The notes: generated from the sequence alone by a model not told the origin. Positions 1 to 9,966 are shown, counted from the stretch's first letter. The stretch is 64,000 nucleotides of DNA from Jackrogersella multiformis (GCA_902806575.1 CADCXD010000011.1:2604001-2668000), one strand, 5' to 3'. Numbers and translations are program-made.

Positions 1-1286
1 ATATGTTTAGAGATCTGCGTTGCTCCAAGGCTCGAGAGGATAACAACAATGATAGGCATAATGCAGACCCATCCTAGCTGGAGTGCAAGGAGGGTTATTC
101 CTATTGCTACTTCAATTACTCGCGCCCAAACTTCGTTCAAGCTCACAAGCGAAAGCGCGATGCGGTCTACATCTGTACTCATGAGCGTCACTGCTGCTGT
201 CTCATCGTATGTTCTAGACTGAACGCGTAGCACACGATCATATATCAACGAATTTGCTGCGCCTCGGAACATTGTAATGAAGCGATTCAAGTTGTGATTG
301 TAATGGAGAGTTAGAAACGCGAGACCGAGGTATATGAGCGCCGCGGCACCAATGATACCGCACCCTTTCTGGCGTGAGGTCTGGCTATCTGGCTGACTCA
401 GAAGCTCCAAGGTGCGCGAGATGAGAAAAGGTTGGGAGAAAGTGAAACCAACAAGGATTAGACGCGGTATAGCTGTGAACAAGAGAGGAACCCAGAAAGC
501 GCGGATGACAGCGATAGGGAATTCAAGACGTCGTTCAGGGATTTGCCGAGCAGACCAAGAGGCGCTGATGGCTTGAAACAGAACCTTTGAAGATAGCGAC
601 TTGTCGATGGAGTAAAGATCGTCGACCGCAAGTATAGCACGGAAGCCACGGCGGAAGATTGAATTCACCCACCAAAGGAGACTGCGATTGATGATGCCGC
701 TTGTCGACTCAGGAGGCAAGTGTTTGTAAGCCCCTTTTAAACGACCCCCTTTGCCTTGCTCTTCAAGAAATAAGAGCACTAACTTTGATGAGATGCTCGT
801 TGATAATAAACTTGCCAGTGCGATATTCGAATCCTGCAGCCATAATGTCCTGACCTGTGGAAGGTCTAATAATATCGAGAAGAAGAGATAAATGCTCAGC
901 ACACTTGATGGTCGTACTGACCTCTCATCTTCAAGCCACGATAGAACTAGGACCAAAAGCGCGACAAGTAAGTTGATAGAGGCCGTAACGATAGATACCC
1001 TTGTTCTCATATCACTATTGCAAGTCCAGACTGCAAGCAAAGTTACCTGAATACCGAGAAAAGCTGCTGCAGCGACCAATTTTGCAAGTCGAATTGGGCC
1101 TCCAAGTGTGATAGGCTCTTTCTTCGACAGATACCCCAGTCGAGCTAAGAAGGCAAGCGAGCATGCCCCAGCCAAAGGGATAGTAAGAATAGATTGTTCG
1201 AATAGGAGGGTGAAATCAAAGCCGCCACGACAACCAACTCCCACTGCCGGACCGAAGACAGCATCATCTTGAGTTGTGCAATTCAT
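1..1286 (-). CDS. ABC transporter of the ABCC (MRP) type, N-terminal part, cut by window edge
   Basis: The frame is open from the ATG at 1286 to base 1, about 428 residues with no stop or intron. The first 160 or so residues contain several hydrophobic helices, fitting the extra TMD0 domain of full-length ABCC exporters. After a linker with a DDLYSID segment comes the first core membrane domain, including the family-typical stretch RTYDETAAVTLMSTDVDRI. The nucleotide-binding domains lie beyond the left edge. ABCC pumps export organic anions and peptides across the plasma or vacuolar membrane using ATP. It is transcribed in the same direction as the UstYa-like gene at 1975-2834 and lies beside a RiPP precursor, so exporting the peptide product or protecting the producer is a reasonable inference. 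The family call rests on the core segment; the substrate is not readable. Confidence 0.85.
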   Translation of the reverse strand, partial: MNCTTQDDAVFGPAVGVGCRGGFDFTLLFEQSILTIPLAGACSLAFLARLGYLSKKEPITLGGPIRLAKLVAAAAFLGIQVTLLAVWTCNSDMRTRVSIVTASINLLVALLVLVLSWLEDERSVRPSSVLSIYLFFSILLDLPQVRTLWLQDSNIALASLLSTSISSKLVLLFLEEQGKGGRLKGAYKHLPPESTSGIINRSLLWWVNSIFRRGFRAILAVDDLYSIDKSLSSKVLFQAISASWSARQIPERRLEFPIAVIRAFWVPLLFTAIPRLILVGFTFSQPFLISRTLELLSQPDSQTSRQKGCGIIGAAALIYLGLAFLTLHYNHNLNRFITMFRGAANSLIYDRVLRVQSRTYDETAAVTLMSTDVDRIALSLVSLNEVWARVIEVAIGITLLALQLGWVCIMPIIVVILSSLGATQISKH

Positions 1287-1974
1287 TATAAGACCATCGA
1301 CATTTGTTGTTGTTTTATTCTATAATATTTGCCAACTCTAGTAAGACATCCAAGAATAGTAAGCTGAAGATTTGAAATGCGGTGATGAATATCGTGGGCC
1401 CCTGTTGGTTTGACAGGGTACCGGTAAACAAACAGAAAGCAGTAAAAGCAAAAGTCGCGATGATTCTTGGTGTTGCGTATGTATTCAGTAAGTAAGAGTA
1501 AGCACGTAAGTAGGTGCCAACTACTTAATGTAATTGGCTGGTGCCTTGCGCACGGGCCGCTCCACGTGAGTGCCTTACATAATACATGCAACAGCCCCAA
1601 TGGTTACATTTCGAGGAGTTGCACATATCAGGTCGAGATATCTAATAAATTCATATACCTCTCCCCCTTTATCTACCTGAGTAATTACCTGAATATTTTC
1701 ATAAAATGAAAAAATTTGAGAAAACCTTAATATATTTAGTCAGTGATTTTATACATCTGAGGATCAAAAGGCTGATACTGAAGTTCGCTCTTTAATTAAA
1801 ACTTAAGCTCAATAGGGGTAATAGGGGTAATAAGGTAAGCTTCTGAGCGGCCCCACCCCTTACATCTCTCTCCTTACGGTAGACCCCCTAACCGCTATTT
1901 AGGTATAACTTCTTAGATATAATGTCTGAGATTCATTTCCGAGATAATATCAACAACACTCCATTCATATCAAC
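1287..1974. other. Intergenic, ABC transporter upstream region
   Basis: No gene is seen here. The stretch probably carries the promoter of the ABC transporter and the 3' end of the UstYa-like gene. A short direct repeat (ataggggta repeated at about 1811-1831) is visible. The short open frames overlap each other and show no family features. Confidence 0.5.
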
Positions 1975-2834
1975 TTAATACCATCCACATCTGTTAAATC
2001 CAGCAGTGACCTCAATAGTCCGACATCCACCAGGCCAAGAGTCGCACTCCGAAGTACCAACTAAACGAGGGTCAAGGTTATGCAAAAACACGCCATCGCA
2101 ATGCATTGTATGCACAAACATTGCTATGTCATTATCCAAGGGCATTCCCTTCTGGAATGCTTCGTGGAACTTGCGCCATGAATACATGCAATGGAAAAAA
2201 TGCCACGCCTTGTCGACGTAGAGAGTCACGTAGTCACCGCGCTTCCAGGATTCTTGTGATACTTCCTCAGACTCCAGAGTGTCGTTGCTGAGATACAACC
2301 TCCAATCCATGCGAGCAAGGAAGTCCTCCACTAACTCAGCGTGATAACATTCTGGTCGTTGCCACGCCCATGACACTTTAACAATTCGAGTCAGCAAATG
2401 CTTATTTTAGTGAAGAGTCTCGGGGCTTGATGTTACATACTCGCATCAAATACACAACCCAAGCGCTTTGCCTCAGATATGCTGGATCCACAGTGGCCAA
2501 ATTCTTTACCAGTTTTTGAGCTGGTAGCCTCTGCCTGAGACGACTTGGCTTGAGAGGATGTCAGAGTTCGAAGACTGACGATCTCATCTCGGGCCTGTGC
2601 AAGAAGCTTATTTGAAGTTGTGATATTGGCCGAGACAACTGCTACCAGGACTAGAGAAACAATACCAAGCAAGGCAAAAGAGGCGTAAGTGAGAAATACA
2701 CCTTGGTTTCGCCTCCAACTAGGTTTGGAGTAGGCCATATTGTCCATCACATCTGAGCTTTCATCAGCCAACAATCTATCAAACTGCTCTTTCTCTTTGT
2801 TGTCCATCTTTGGTGGTATCTTTAAGGTCGACAT
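1975..2834 (-). CDS. UstYa/DUF3328-like protein, divergent type (RiPP oxidative cyclisation family), copy 1
   Basis: Two exons (2834-2441 and 2375-1975) are joined by a 65-bp intron with GTATGT donor, CTGAC branch site and AAAG acceptor, giving 264 residues. The ATG at 2834 is chosen because the frame above it has only a TTG. A cytosolic N-terminus is followed by one membrane helix (about residues 50-72). A lumenal part follows with GHCGSS, GCVFDA and a WAWQRPECY segment that joins across the intron. Two HxxHC motifs are present: HFFHC (190-194) and HTMHC (220-224). UstYa-family proteins with paired HxxHC motifs carry out oxidative macrocyclisation of ustiloxin-type peptides (established). 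The surrounding sequence differs from canonical UstYa: a YSWRKFHEAF segment replaces the usual MIR/LRQ contexts and the C-terminus is cysteine-rich. It is therefore a distant subfamily, and an oxidative tailoring role is inferred from context. Confidence 0.8.
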
Positions 2835-4955
2835 CGTTTGATACAATGAAGTGCTTCAGAATTAAGCATAAATATCAGTACCAATGGCATCTAACCTAAT
2901 AGAAGATGGATATAAGTTTCCGAGAAGAACGGCCGAGGAGAAATCGAAGCTGGGAGATGAATTAGAGCAATATTATCACAATACGTATGGATTGAGAATC
3001 TATGCCTACTTCAATTAGCCAAGTGTTTCTGATTCCTTTAGTCACTGTCACATCGAGAAGGCGATTAACTATCTCTTCGACTCCACTCCCACAGCCGAGG
3101 TTGAGATGTGTTGTCACGAGTTTCCTTGCAGCATGACTGCATGAACATGGTTGAAGGATGCCGTGATTCGTTGTCTATTAAAGCGGCCGCATTAATATAA
3201 ACTAAGGAATATATTCTGTGTAACCTAGAAGTAGTGGAAATACCGCCTAAACCGATAAAATGACTGTCTAGAGTATAACCAGTATCAGGTTGATAATGCA
3301 TCATGTCGGTAGCATAACACATCAATAATAGACCGAGCTTCCGAACTACTTTATACCCTCCAAGGGTAACGTAGCATATGCATCGTTTAGATCGTACCTA
3401 GGTATATAACTGCCGGTAAAGTTAAGTAAATAACCATTGGTTAATTTTAGTAACCATAAGCTACTATTGATATAAGCCCTTCCCAATCCGGACCTATGGT
3501 GCGAATATGAAATAGGTGATAAATCGTTAAATAGGGGTATTTTAACATTTCTACCAATAGATTACCTATGCTAATCCACACTTAAGTTTTAAGATGCCTT
3601 TAGCTTTTACAAAAGTCCGCAAATCTCACCTTATAGTGGTTAACTGTGTATGTATGAAGCCCAGAAAAGACAAGTTAAAATAAACTTTATAGGATAGCTC
3701 GCTAGAATTTGATGTAGTATTTGTGTCAGCGCTACTACTGCATTCCAGCTTAGGGCAGGGCAGGCAATCAAGTTATCAGCCTTGTTACATAGTCCATGGC
3801 AAACGAATAGAGACAAGGTTCTAGACTTAGCTCGCGGCTCATGATACCGCTTACTATGCACTTAGATACCCAGGTACTTTTTGCCTGGCAGGGTAGAGTT
3901 AATAATCACTTACCAGGCAGAAAGCACCAATAAGCTCTCATAGAATTTATAAGCTTTTTAAATGGCATCCCGCTAAATTCTCATGTTGCAGATCGTCAGC
4001 GAGATCGACCAATCATAGACCACATATCGTATAAAAGTTACGGATGAGGAATGATTCTAAGAAGATTATGCAGCTGCCCGTTTTTAATGACGAGTTTCTT
4101 AAAGCTAGTATGTAGTTTAACTCCGAGCAAATATAGGATTCACATCGAGGGGGTTTTATATACGTGCATTTTATCGGTAACCGCGGATATATGCCTATTG
4201 GTTAAGAAACCATTAATTAACATGCTGACATAAGGGATAAGAGAATTTCTCTCCGCAGATGATTAAAGAAAAAGGACTCATTTGATATATTTGCTTACTC
4301 ACATTGGTGAGCTTAATCCATGCTTACCTAGGTACCTAGTCATGCGTGGTGCTTTCTAATCATCGACCTTTCGGGAACTTTTACCACGAGTTAATGGCGC
4401 CTCTAAATGTATTAATTCCTACTCACCGGAGCTCCAGCCCCGGATGAGTAGATTACATGGGTGCTGCGATCCGAGCAAGAAATCTAAACTTCGTATGAAT
4501 GTTACAGGACTCTTGCTCGAGGGTTTGACCGCTTTGCTGCTTATAAAGTTTATGAATATTATATAACGTATATATGCATATTTGAAAGAACGGTAATATC
4601 TACCTAGGTAAATAGAGAGCAAATATTCGGCATCATGTTAACATTTGTTGTCATTTTCTCTTAAAATTAAGTAATATGGTTGTTTCGTAACATATATTTA
4701 TGTAGGAAAATACATTTATATTTTAATTTAAGTTGTTTAACAAAGTCGTGTTAATAAATCACGATTCAATGATACGCTTTAACCCAAATTTAACTGCAAT
4801 ATACATATTTTTATTATGAGATGTAAAGTCATATTAACTATCAAACAAACATAATATCATTGAATTCAGCTTATGTCAAAATTCTCAAACCTTCCCTTTA
4901 TTAGGTAGTAGTTCCCAAATTGAGATTCATGTAGATAGCACAAATTGGAACCCCA
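2835..4955. other. AT-rich intergenic block between two UstYa-like genes
   Basis: No convincing gene is seen in about 2.1 kb. The open frames (such as 3065-3325, 3640-3861 and 4419-4622) are short, lack recognisable motifs and begin or end arbitrarily. Base composition drops to very AT-rich at about 4630-4900. Copies of the TACCTAGGTA palindrome occur near 3397, 4326 and 4602. It may be decayed repeat DNA, but no element could be identified. Confidence 0.5.
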
Positions 4956-5982
4956 TCATGCAGCGATATCAGTCATGCGAGACCCGTTAAAACGGTATAC
5001 GTCCATATAGTCCTTCAGGGCAGCCTAATTCCATAATCAGCTTAAACACAGAGAAGAAATTCCGTGATAACTCAAACTTACCCTACTAGTACAGACGTGA
5101 GGTATCCCATTACCGTCAACTTGAAATCGTCGCCCATCTGCTTCTGTTCGGGGCCATTCGAGTGACATGTCAGCCGAGCATTCGATACTTTGCCTAAAGT
5201 AATCGAAGCAATGGCCTGTGTGAGCAGTTTTCACCTGCTCTTGCGCCTCAGCAAGAATGCTGTCATCGTGATTTATGATCCCTTGTATTAACTTCCAGTA
5301 ATTCTGGCGAATTACACCCAAACAGTGGATCTGGTGAAACATCGCTACGGAGTATATCTCTCCCCATGTGCTCTGAAGCCCTGGTTCGAGACCATACTCG
5401 GCACCATTCTCAACATATACGAAACCACGGCCGCCCTTTATTGCCATCAGATTCAGCTATTCATCTTAGAGAGCTAGAGAGAACATAGGTAGCAAAAAAA
5501 TGAAGATACTTGACTTACTGGTAACAGTTGGTCCCAGACCTTGTTATTCTCATCATTAGGCTCTTCAACGTACGTGGAATTCCACTCGAATACTCGAATC
5601 TCCTTAGGGACTGCCACCATAGTTAGGCATGATATTGTTTAGATATAAAGGGTTATTACTTACACTCTGGAATTGGGCTCCTCATCAGGGGCACGTGAGG
5701 CTTGCCAACGTAGACTTTCCTTGTGGCGAATGCAGTCAATAGTGACGATACACCGGCACACGACAAGCAAAGAAGGATCAATTTCCAAACAGCCTTCTTG
5801 GGGACTTTATGAATAGTAGTACCGTGCAGCATTTCCTCATCTCCATCGCTCTGTGACTCCTTGTCAGAGCTTGATGAGTATAATGGGGATGCCGAATCAT
5901 GATATGGGACAGGAACTGGAGTATATCCTTGTGCAACAACTCTTAATAACCCAAAGGGAGAACGCATGCTAGGAAACTTCAT
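4956..5982 (-). CDS. UstYa/DUF3328 family oxidase-like protein, canonical type, copy 2
   Basis: Four exons (5982-5664, 5610-5519, 5456-5082, 5024-4956) keep one frame and give 284 residues. Donors are all GTAAGT; acceptors are GGCAG, AATAG and ATTAG. The ATG at 5982 is the first in frame. A cytosolic Ser/Asp-rich N-terminus precedes a single membrane helix at about residues 75-95 (LILLCLSCAGVSSLLTAFA). The lumenal domain shows VWDQLLP, then MFHQIHC (HxxHC at 178-182) and HTGHCFDYFRQSIEC (HxxHC at 216-220). This is the signature pair of UstYa proteins, which act in the secretory pathway and form the ether or other cross-links of dikaritin RiPPs such as ustiloxin (established). It is divergently arranged with the third copy across an 811-bp shared upstream region. 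The family call is strong; the exact bond formed is unknown. Confidence 0.9.
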
Positions 5983-6793
5983 TGTGTCTTTGAGTAAGTT
6001 AGTCAAGGTACCCGGACTCGAATCTACACGAGTAATTGAAGTATGCTTAAGTTCAAACTATGGAAGTAGTTGATAATGGTCTTTGGGAAAACGCGAGGAA
6101 GAGATTGATCTGGAAACCTAAGACATATCCCTTTTGACGAAGACCGAATAGCTGCATATCGTTATCGTATAGGAGATGCTTCAATGCTGGATAATGTATA
6201 TTGCATATTTGATGATGACATTTACTTGTCCACGATGTCAAGCATCACGCGATTTCTGTTTATCGATCATCATACAGATATCCACCAGGATATGATGTAA
6301 GCCGTAAGCCGCATGTAACCAGGTTGAATCGAGTGGCGAACTTGTGCTAAGATTTTCTCACTGTAACAATATGCAATGCAACTTAATCCTCGTGTACGAA
6401 CTAGCCAATGGTATCGTTTCCCAGCTTCGACTTAGGGAAGTTGATCAATTGCTATAGATTTGATGGTACAGGCTATTACGTCGAATAAAAATATTACGAT
6501 TGGCTAATAGTATCTACATACATGTCCGTCTGGTAATCCGAATAATTGGCTATGATATCTGCGATGTAACATATGTTTTCGTTAACGACATGAGTAACGC
6601 AGATAGTTTTCTAGGTTATAGGAATATCGATTTACCTCATTTAGCGTCAAATTTTCGGGATTTGTAATTTATCTGGAAAGGATTTCGGCATTGTATCTAA
6701 TAGTGTGGGACATTTACGCTCTTCTTACAATCTCGCTTGATCAAGCATTCGTGTTTCTTCCCCGGCCCAGTTTCTTGGGTCTCTAGTCAGTCC
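5983..6793. promoter_or_regulatory. Shared divergent upstream region of two UstYa-like genes
   Basis: The 811 bp between two head-to-head UstYa-family genes must contain both promoters. No TATA box or regulator site could be assigned with confidence. The open frame at 6053-6241 is short and motif-free. Confidence 0.45.
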
Positions 6794-7894
6794 ATGCCAC
6801 TTACTATGGTCAATATGGGTTCTCCAACAATGAGCCACTTCTCAGATTCTCAAGGTTTGCTTGAGATGGATAAGGACATGTCTTTTGGGAGAAGTAGTGA
6901 AGACATAGAATCATACATACCATCGCCGAAGAGAAAGTCGTTAGGGGCTTATTGTGGTCCGTGGATCATCCATCTTTTCCTCGCCTGCATCTATACGACA
7001 CTCTTCTTTACTATCTGGGACCAGTTTAGAAGAGACGACACCTGCGACTCCAAGTATCACAATCCTGATTCTCAGGCATATAGTGAGTTAGCCTGTATCA
7101 TTACAGAATTTATTGCTAACAAACTTGGAGGTCCAGCGTGGAAAGCTTTGAAATGGGAGACACGACTGCTGAATAACCAACTTGAGGTTTCCAGCCCCTA
7201 TAAGGGACTCCCTAGGCCAGAGTTTGAGAAAGCTTGGGATGAATTGCTCGAGCCTACAGCAATAAAGGTCGACAGTGAAACTCTGGGAAGGATTAATCGC
7301 ACTTCAGTTCCATTACTTGATGGTTCTGGTTACATGGCCGCATTAGACGTCTTTCATCAACTCCACTGTCTGGTGAGACCCCCCTGAGTCAACTCGGCAC
7401 GAATTTGAAAACTTCAAGATTTCGAATGCTAATTCTGTGTCGCTGTCAACAGAGATGGGTACGTATGTATCTTCATCAGGACCATTATGATATCAAAGAA
7501 AAAAACCTTGGCCAGCACATTGGTGAGAATCCATGATATTGGTCATCCGTGTTAATAACTAAACTTGGTATAGATCATTGCCTCGAAAGTTTACGGCAAT
7601 ATGTGATGTGCAATGCTGACTTATCAATCAACACTTTTGAGTGGATTCCTAATTTCCGCCGTCCGTGGCCAAATTTTGAAGTTGTACACGAGTGCGCAAA
7701 TTGGGACTCAATCAAAGAATGGGCCTGGGCAAACAGCTTCAATGGCTTTGATAACAACCTGATCAAACATCCAGATTTCCATCCCGAGCTACGTAAGTTG
7801 TCATTGAGTTTACAAGTCTCTCGCAACCACGAAAGCTAATCAAACCATTATAGCTGACCCCTTTGATTACGATGATGGCGGCAATAATGTGTAA
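6794..7894 (+). CDS. UstYa/DUF3328 family oxidase-like protein, copy 3
   Basis: Four exons (6794-7372, 7453-7522, 7574-7792, 7854-7894) maintain a single frame and give 302 residues. Donors are GTGAGA, GTGAGA and GTAAGT; acceptors are CAACAG, TATAG and TATAG. The ATG at 6794 is the first in frame. One membrane helix lies at about residues 56-76 after a charged N-terminus. The lumenal part has FEKAWDELL, then VFHQLHCL (HxxHC at 188-192). HIDHCLESLRQYVMC (HxxHC at 215-219) is split by intron 2, which itself supports that intron. The protein ends in a short acidic tail. It lies 1.05 kb upstream of the precursor peptide gene on the same strand. The role is inferred: membrane-anchored oxidative modification of the precursor in the Golgi or ER. 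It is clearly a different sequence from the other two copies, not a recent duplicate. Confidence 0.88.
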
Positions 7895-8946
7895 CCTGAC
7901 TATTTAAACTAGTAGAATTCAGGACTCCATAGCCAGAGGTTATGAATGAATAAAATTTCCATCTAGATTTATTGAAGTGTAATCAACTATAATTTTTACG
8001 TAAAATCCTATTACTATACATAATAATACATACGTTGGAATAAGGGGCTAATCCGAGAAACCTAAATCTTCGCTTTTCTTTCGTCTGCTATAGAATTAAC
8101 ACCAATATTAGGCTTTCTAATAACATAACTAGTTTTATTACGTTATATTATGCTTAAACTACGCCATATTGTGCCAAATAAACCCTGCATGTTGAAGCTT
8201 CTGAACCTGGTCAGAGGTTCCCCATCTACCAGAATCTGACTGGCAAGTTTCTCGGGATCTATACTCCGCGGGGATCGCAAAATGGATTGTTACGAATATT
8301 GATGAAATATTCTGCAGATGTTACTCATCGACTCTAGGTTAGTGTATGGGTACCTAGGTAGATAGGCCATGAAAGCCCCTCAACCCAGTACGTTAGTCTT
8401 ACCTGCGTCTCTTCACCGGATCCTAAAAGCTGCACAGTCAAGACTTAATATGTAGCCAGGTACGTGTGGGGTAAATCAATCAGAGTGCTTACCGTCACTA
8501 GGTTAATCCCTCCCAATCAGGTTTGATGACAAACCCCTTGTTGGCTATTACTAAGACCATGCATTGTGATTGCTTGTTAGTCTTGTTAGTCTTTTAACTT
8601 TAGGTAAAGCGTGCTGCGGTAGGTATTGCTGAGAACTTAGTGTTGGTATAATCAAGTCTTTCTATCTACCTACCTAAGTATGTATGCAAGTAACCGTGTC
8701 TCCGCATTGTTGAATATTGTCCGCCGAAGGGTTTGAGTCGAGGCACAAGACCTTGGGGACTAATAGGAGAGATTGAGTATTCGGAGATAGGTAACCGCAG
8801 GATCAACATGGTCTAAGGGATACGTGAACAACTTAATATAAAACTAAGACACCATCCGCATACCACTATCTACTCATCATCAACCAAATATCTCTCAACA
8901 ACCAGTGTCTATACCAATTAGACAACCTCTAAATACAACACTCAAA
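7895..8946. promoter_or_regulatory. Upstream region of the RiPP precursor gene
   Basis: No gene is seen. A TATA-like TATAAAA sits at 8837-8843, 104 bp before the precursor ATG. The stretch from about 8870 to the ATG is rich in C and A, as in leaders of highly expressed fungal genes. Palindromic CCTAGGTA motifs occur near 8350. Confidence 0.5.
8837..8843 (+). promoter_or_regulatory. TATA-like box of the precursor gene
   Basis: TATAAAA lies 104 bp upstream of the ATG at 8947, a usual place for a fungal TATA element. It is a sequence match only. Confidence 0.4.
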
Positions 8947-9576
8947 ATGCGTGCCTCAATCCTTTTTGCTCTTCTGCCAGCTCTGGCGCTTGCTGCACCG
9001 GCAACTCGTAAGTTACTCTAGCCATTATAACATAGACAGAAATCACTATACTTACACGAATTTTCCTCTTATGAAGCCTATGTGAGGGACGTTGAAGTGC
9101 CTCCTAGCGCCCATCAGGCTTATAAAAGAGACGCCGAGGTGCCTCCTTCTGCTCACCAAGCTTATAAGCGTGATGCTGAAGCACCTCCCACTGCTCATCA
9201 GGCCTATAAGCGAGAGGCTGAAGCCCCTCCTACTGCCCACCAGGCTTATAAACGTGACGTCGAAGCTCCGCCTACCGCCCATCAAGCCTACAAACGGGAC
9301 GCCGAGGAGGTTCCCTCTGCCCACCAAGCTTACAAGCGAGAGGTCGAGGCGCCTCCCTCTGCCCACCAAGCTTACAAGCGAGAGGTCGAGGCCCCTCCCT
9401 CTGCCCACCAAGCTTACAAGCGAGAGGCCGAGGCCCCTCCCTCTGCCCACCAAGCTTACAAGCGAGAGGCCGAGGCCCCTCCTACAGCTCACCAGGCTTA
9501 TAAACGTGACGTCGAAGCTCCCCCTAGCACCGATGAAGTCTACAGTCCCTCGTGGCGCACTGGTTCAAGCACCTAG
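8947..9576 (+). CDS. Secreted RiPP precursor peptide with ten Kex2-bounded AHQAY repeats
   Basis: Exon 1 (8947-9007) encodes a signal peptide (MRASILFALLPALALAAPA). An intron follows (9008-9076, GTAAGT donor, GAAG acceptor). Exon 2 (9077-9576) carries ten consecutive 42-bp units at 9088-9507, each 14 residues with the pattern [D/E]-[A/V]-E-x-x-P-[S/T]-A-H-Q-A-Y-K-R. AHQAYKR is invariant in all ten. An eleventh unit (9508-9543) is degenerate (STDEVY) and runs into a foreign tail ending at 9576, where a SINE-like insert begins. Total length is 186 residues. Known family logic: in ustiloxin, asperipin and epichloecyclin precursors, repeated cores are freed by Kex2 at KR in the secretory pathway and cyclised by UstYa proteins. 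The tyrosine needed for phenolic cross-links is present in each core. Three UstYa-like genes lie within 7 kb, which supports this reading. Alternatives are an alpha-pheromone-like precursor or a repeat-containing secreted protein. The product is unknown. Confidence 0.85.
9088..9507 (+). repeat. Coding tandem array, 10 x 42 bp
   Basis: Ten units of exactly 42 bp encode the precursor repeats. Units 7, 8 and 9 (starting 9340, 9382 and 9424) differ by single bases from one to the next, so they look like recent duplications. The sequence around units 10-11 resembles that around units 4-5, suggesting that blocks have also been copied. Confidence 0.95.
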
Positions 9577-9966
9577 CCGTGCGTTGGTCCGTGCTCAAGA
9601 CACGCAATGCAAGTGGTTTCGAATCCCGCCGTGGTCGACTTAACCAGGTCCGACTCAGGTTTTTCCTTTGGGCATACCGGGGTGCTGATGACGGTGGTTA
9701 CTGAATCGCTTGGAGGTGTGCTCGGGGTTTTTCTCCTAGTGAAAAGGTCGGCTAGCTCGCGCGCCGACGCCAACCAGCTAGGGTAATGCTAGGGGCAGGA
9801 AGTGAAGGAATTTCCTTATGTCGAACGATATTTTAGTTCTATTCTTTTGCACGGGGGTACTTTAGACGTCCTATGTGTAATAGTACGCTCCATGTATGTC
9901 TCTTTAGGTAGTTACATACGTCCGGAGGACGTAAACACAATCATCATCATCATCGTCATCATCATC
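9545..9966 (+). mobile_element. Probable tRNA-derived SINE inserted in the precursor gene
   Basis: The array stops and unrelated DNA begins at 9545. The head looks tRNA-derived: an A-box-like GTGGCGCACTGG at 9552-9563 and a B-box-like GGTTTCGAATCCC within 9610-9640, at roughly the distance found in tRNA genes. The body has no coding capacity. The 3' end is a simple repeat of ATC units (about 9940-9966), as in SINE tails. The flanks AAGTCTACA (9536-9544) and AAGCCTACA (9967-9975) could be a 9-bp target-site duplication with one mismatch. However, both flanks are also parts of the 42-bp coding repeat, so their likeness may only reflect the array. Length is about 420 bp. The SINE class is inferred from structure; no second copy is present in this window. 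Confidence 0.65.

Noticed and set aside
9052..9492. 146-residue minus-strand frame with GRGLGLSLVSLV-type repeats opposite the precursor
   Set aside because: It is the exact antisense of the 42-bp coding array; repeats in one frame force repeats in the others. No start context, signal or domain supports it.
9088..9507. CRISPR-like or non-coding satellite array
   Set aside because: Unit length is exactly 42 bp with silent-site variation and an invariant peptide; it is coding, and CRISPR does not occur in fungi.
9545..9640. A functional tRNA gene
   Set aside because: The A-box- and B-box-like motifs are there, but the B box has an extra T and the acceptor and anticodon arms do not pair convincingly. 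A tRNA-derived SINE head explains it better.
9092..9643. 183-residue plus-strand frame overlapping the precursor in another frame
   Set aside because: It has no signal peptide or exon link, and its repeats derive from the 42-bp array. The frame joined to exon 1 gives the KR-bounded units.
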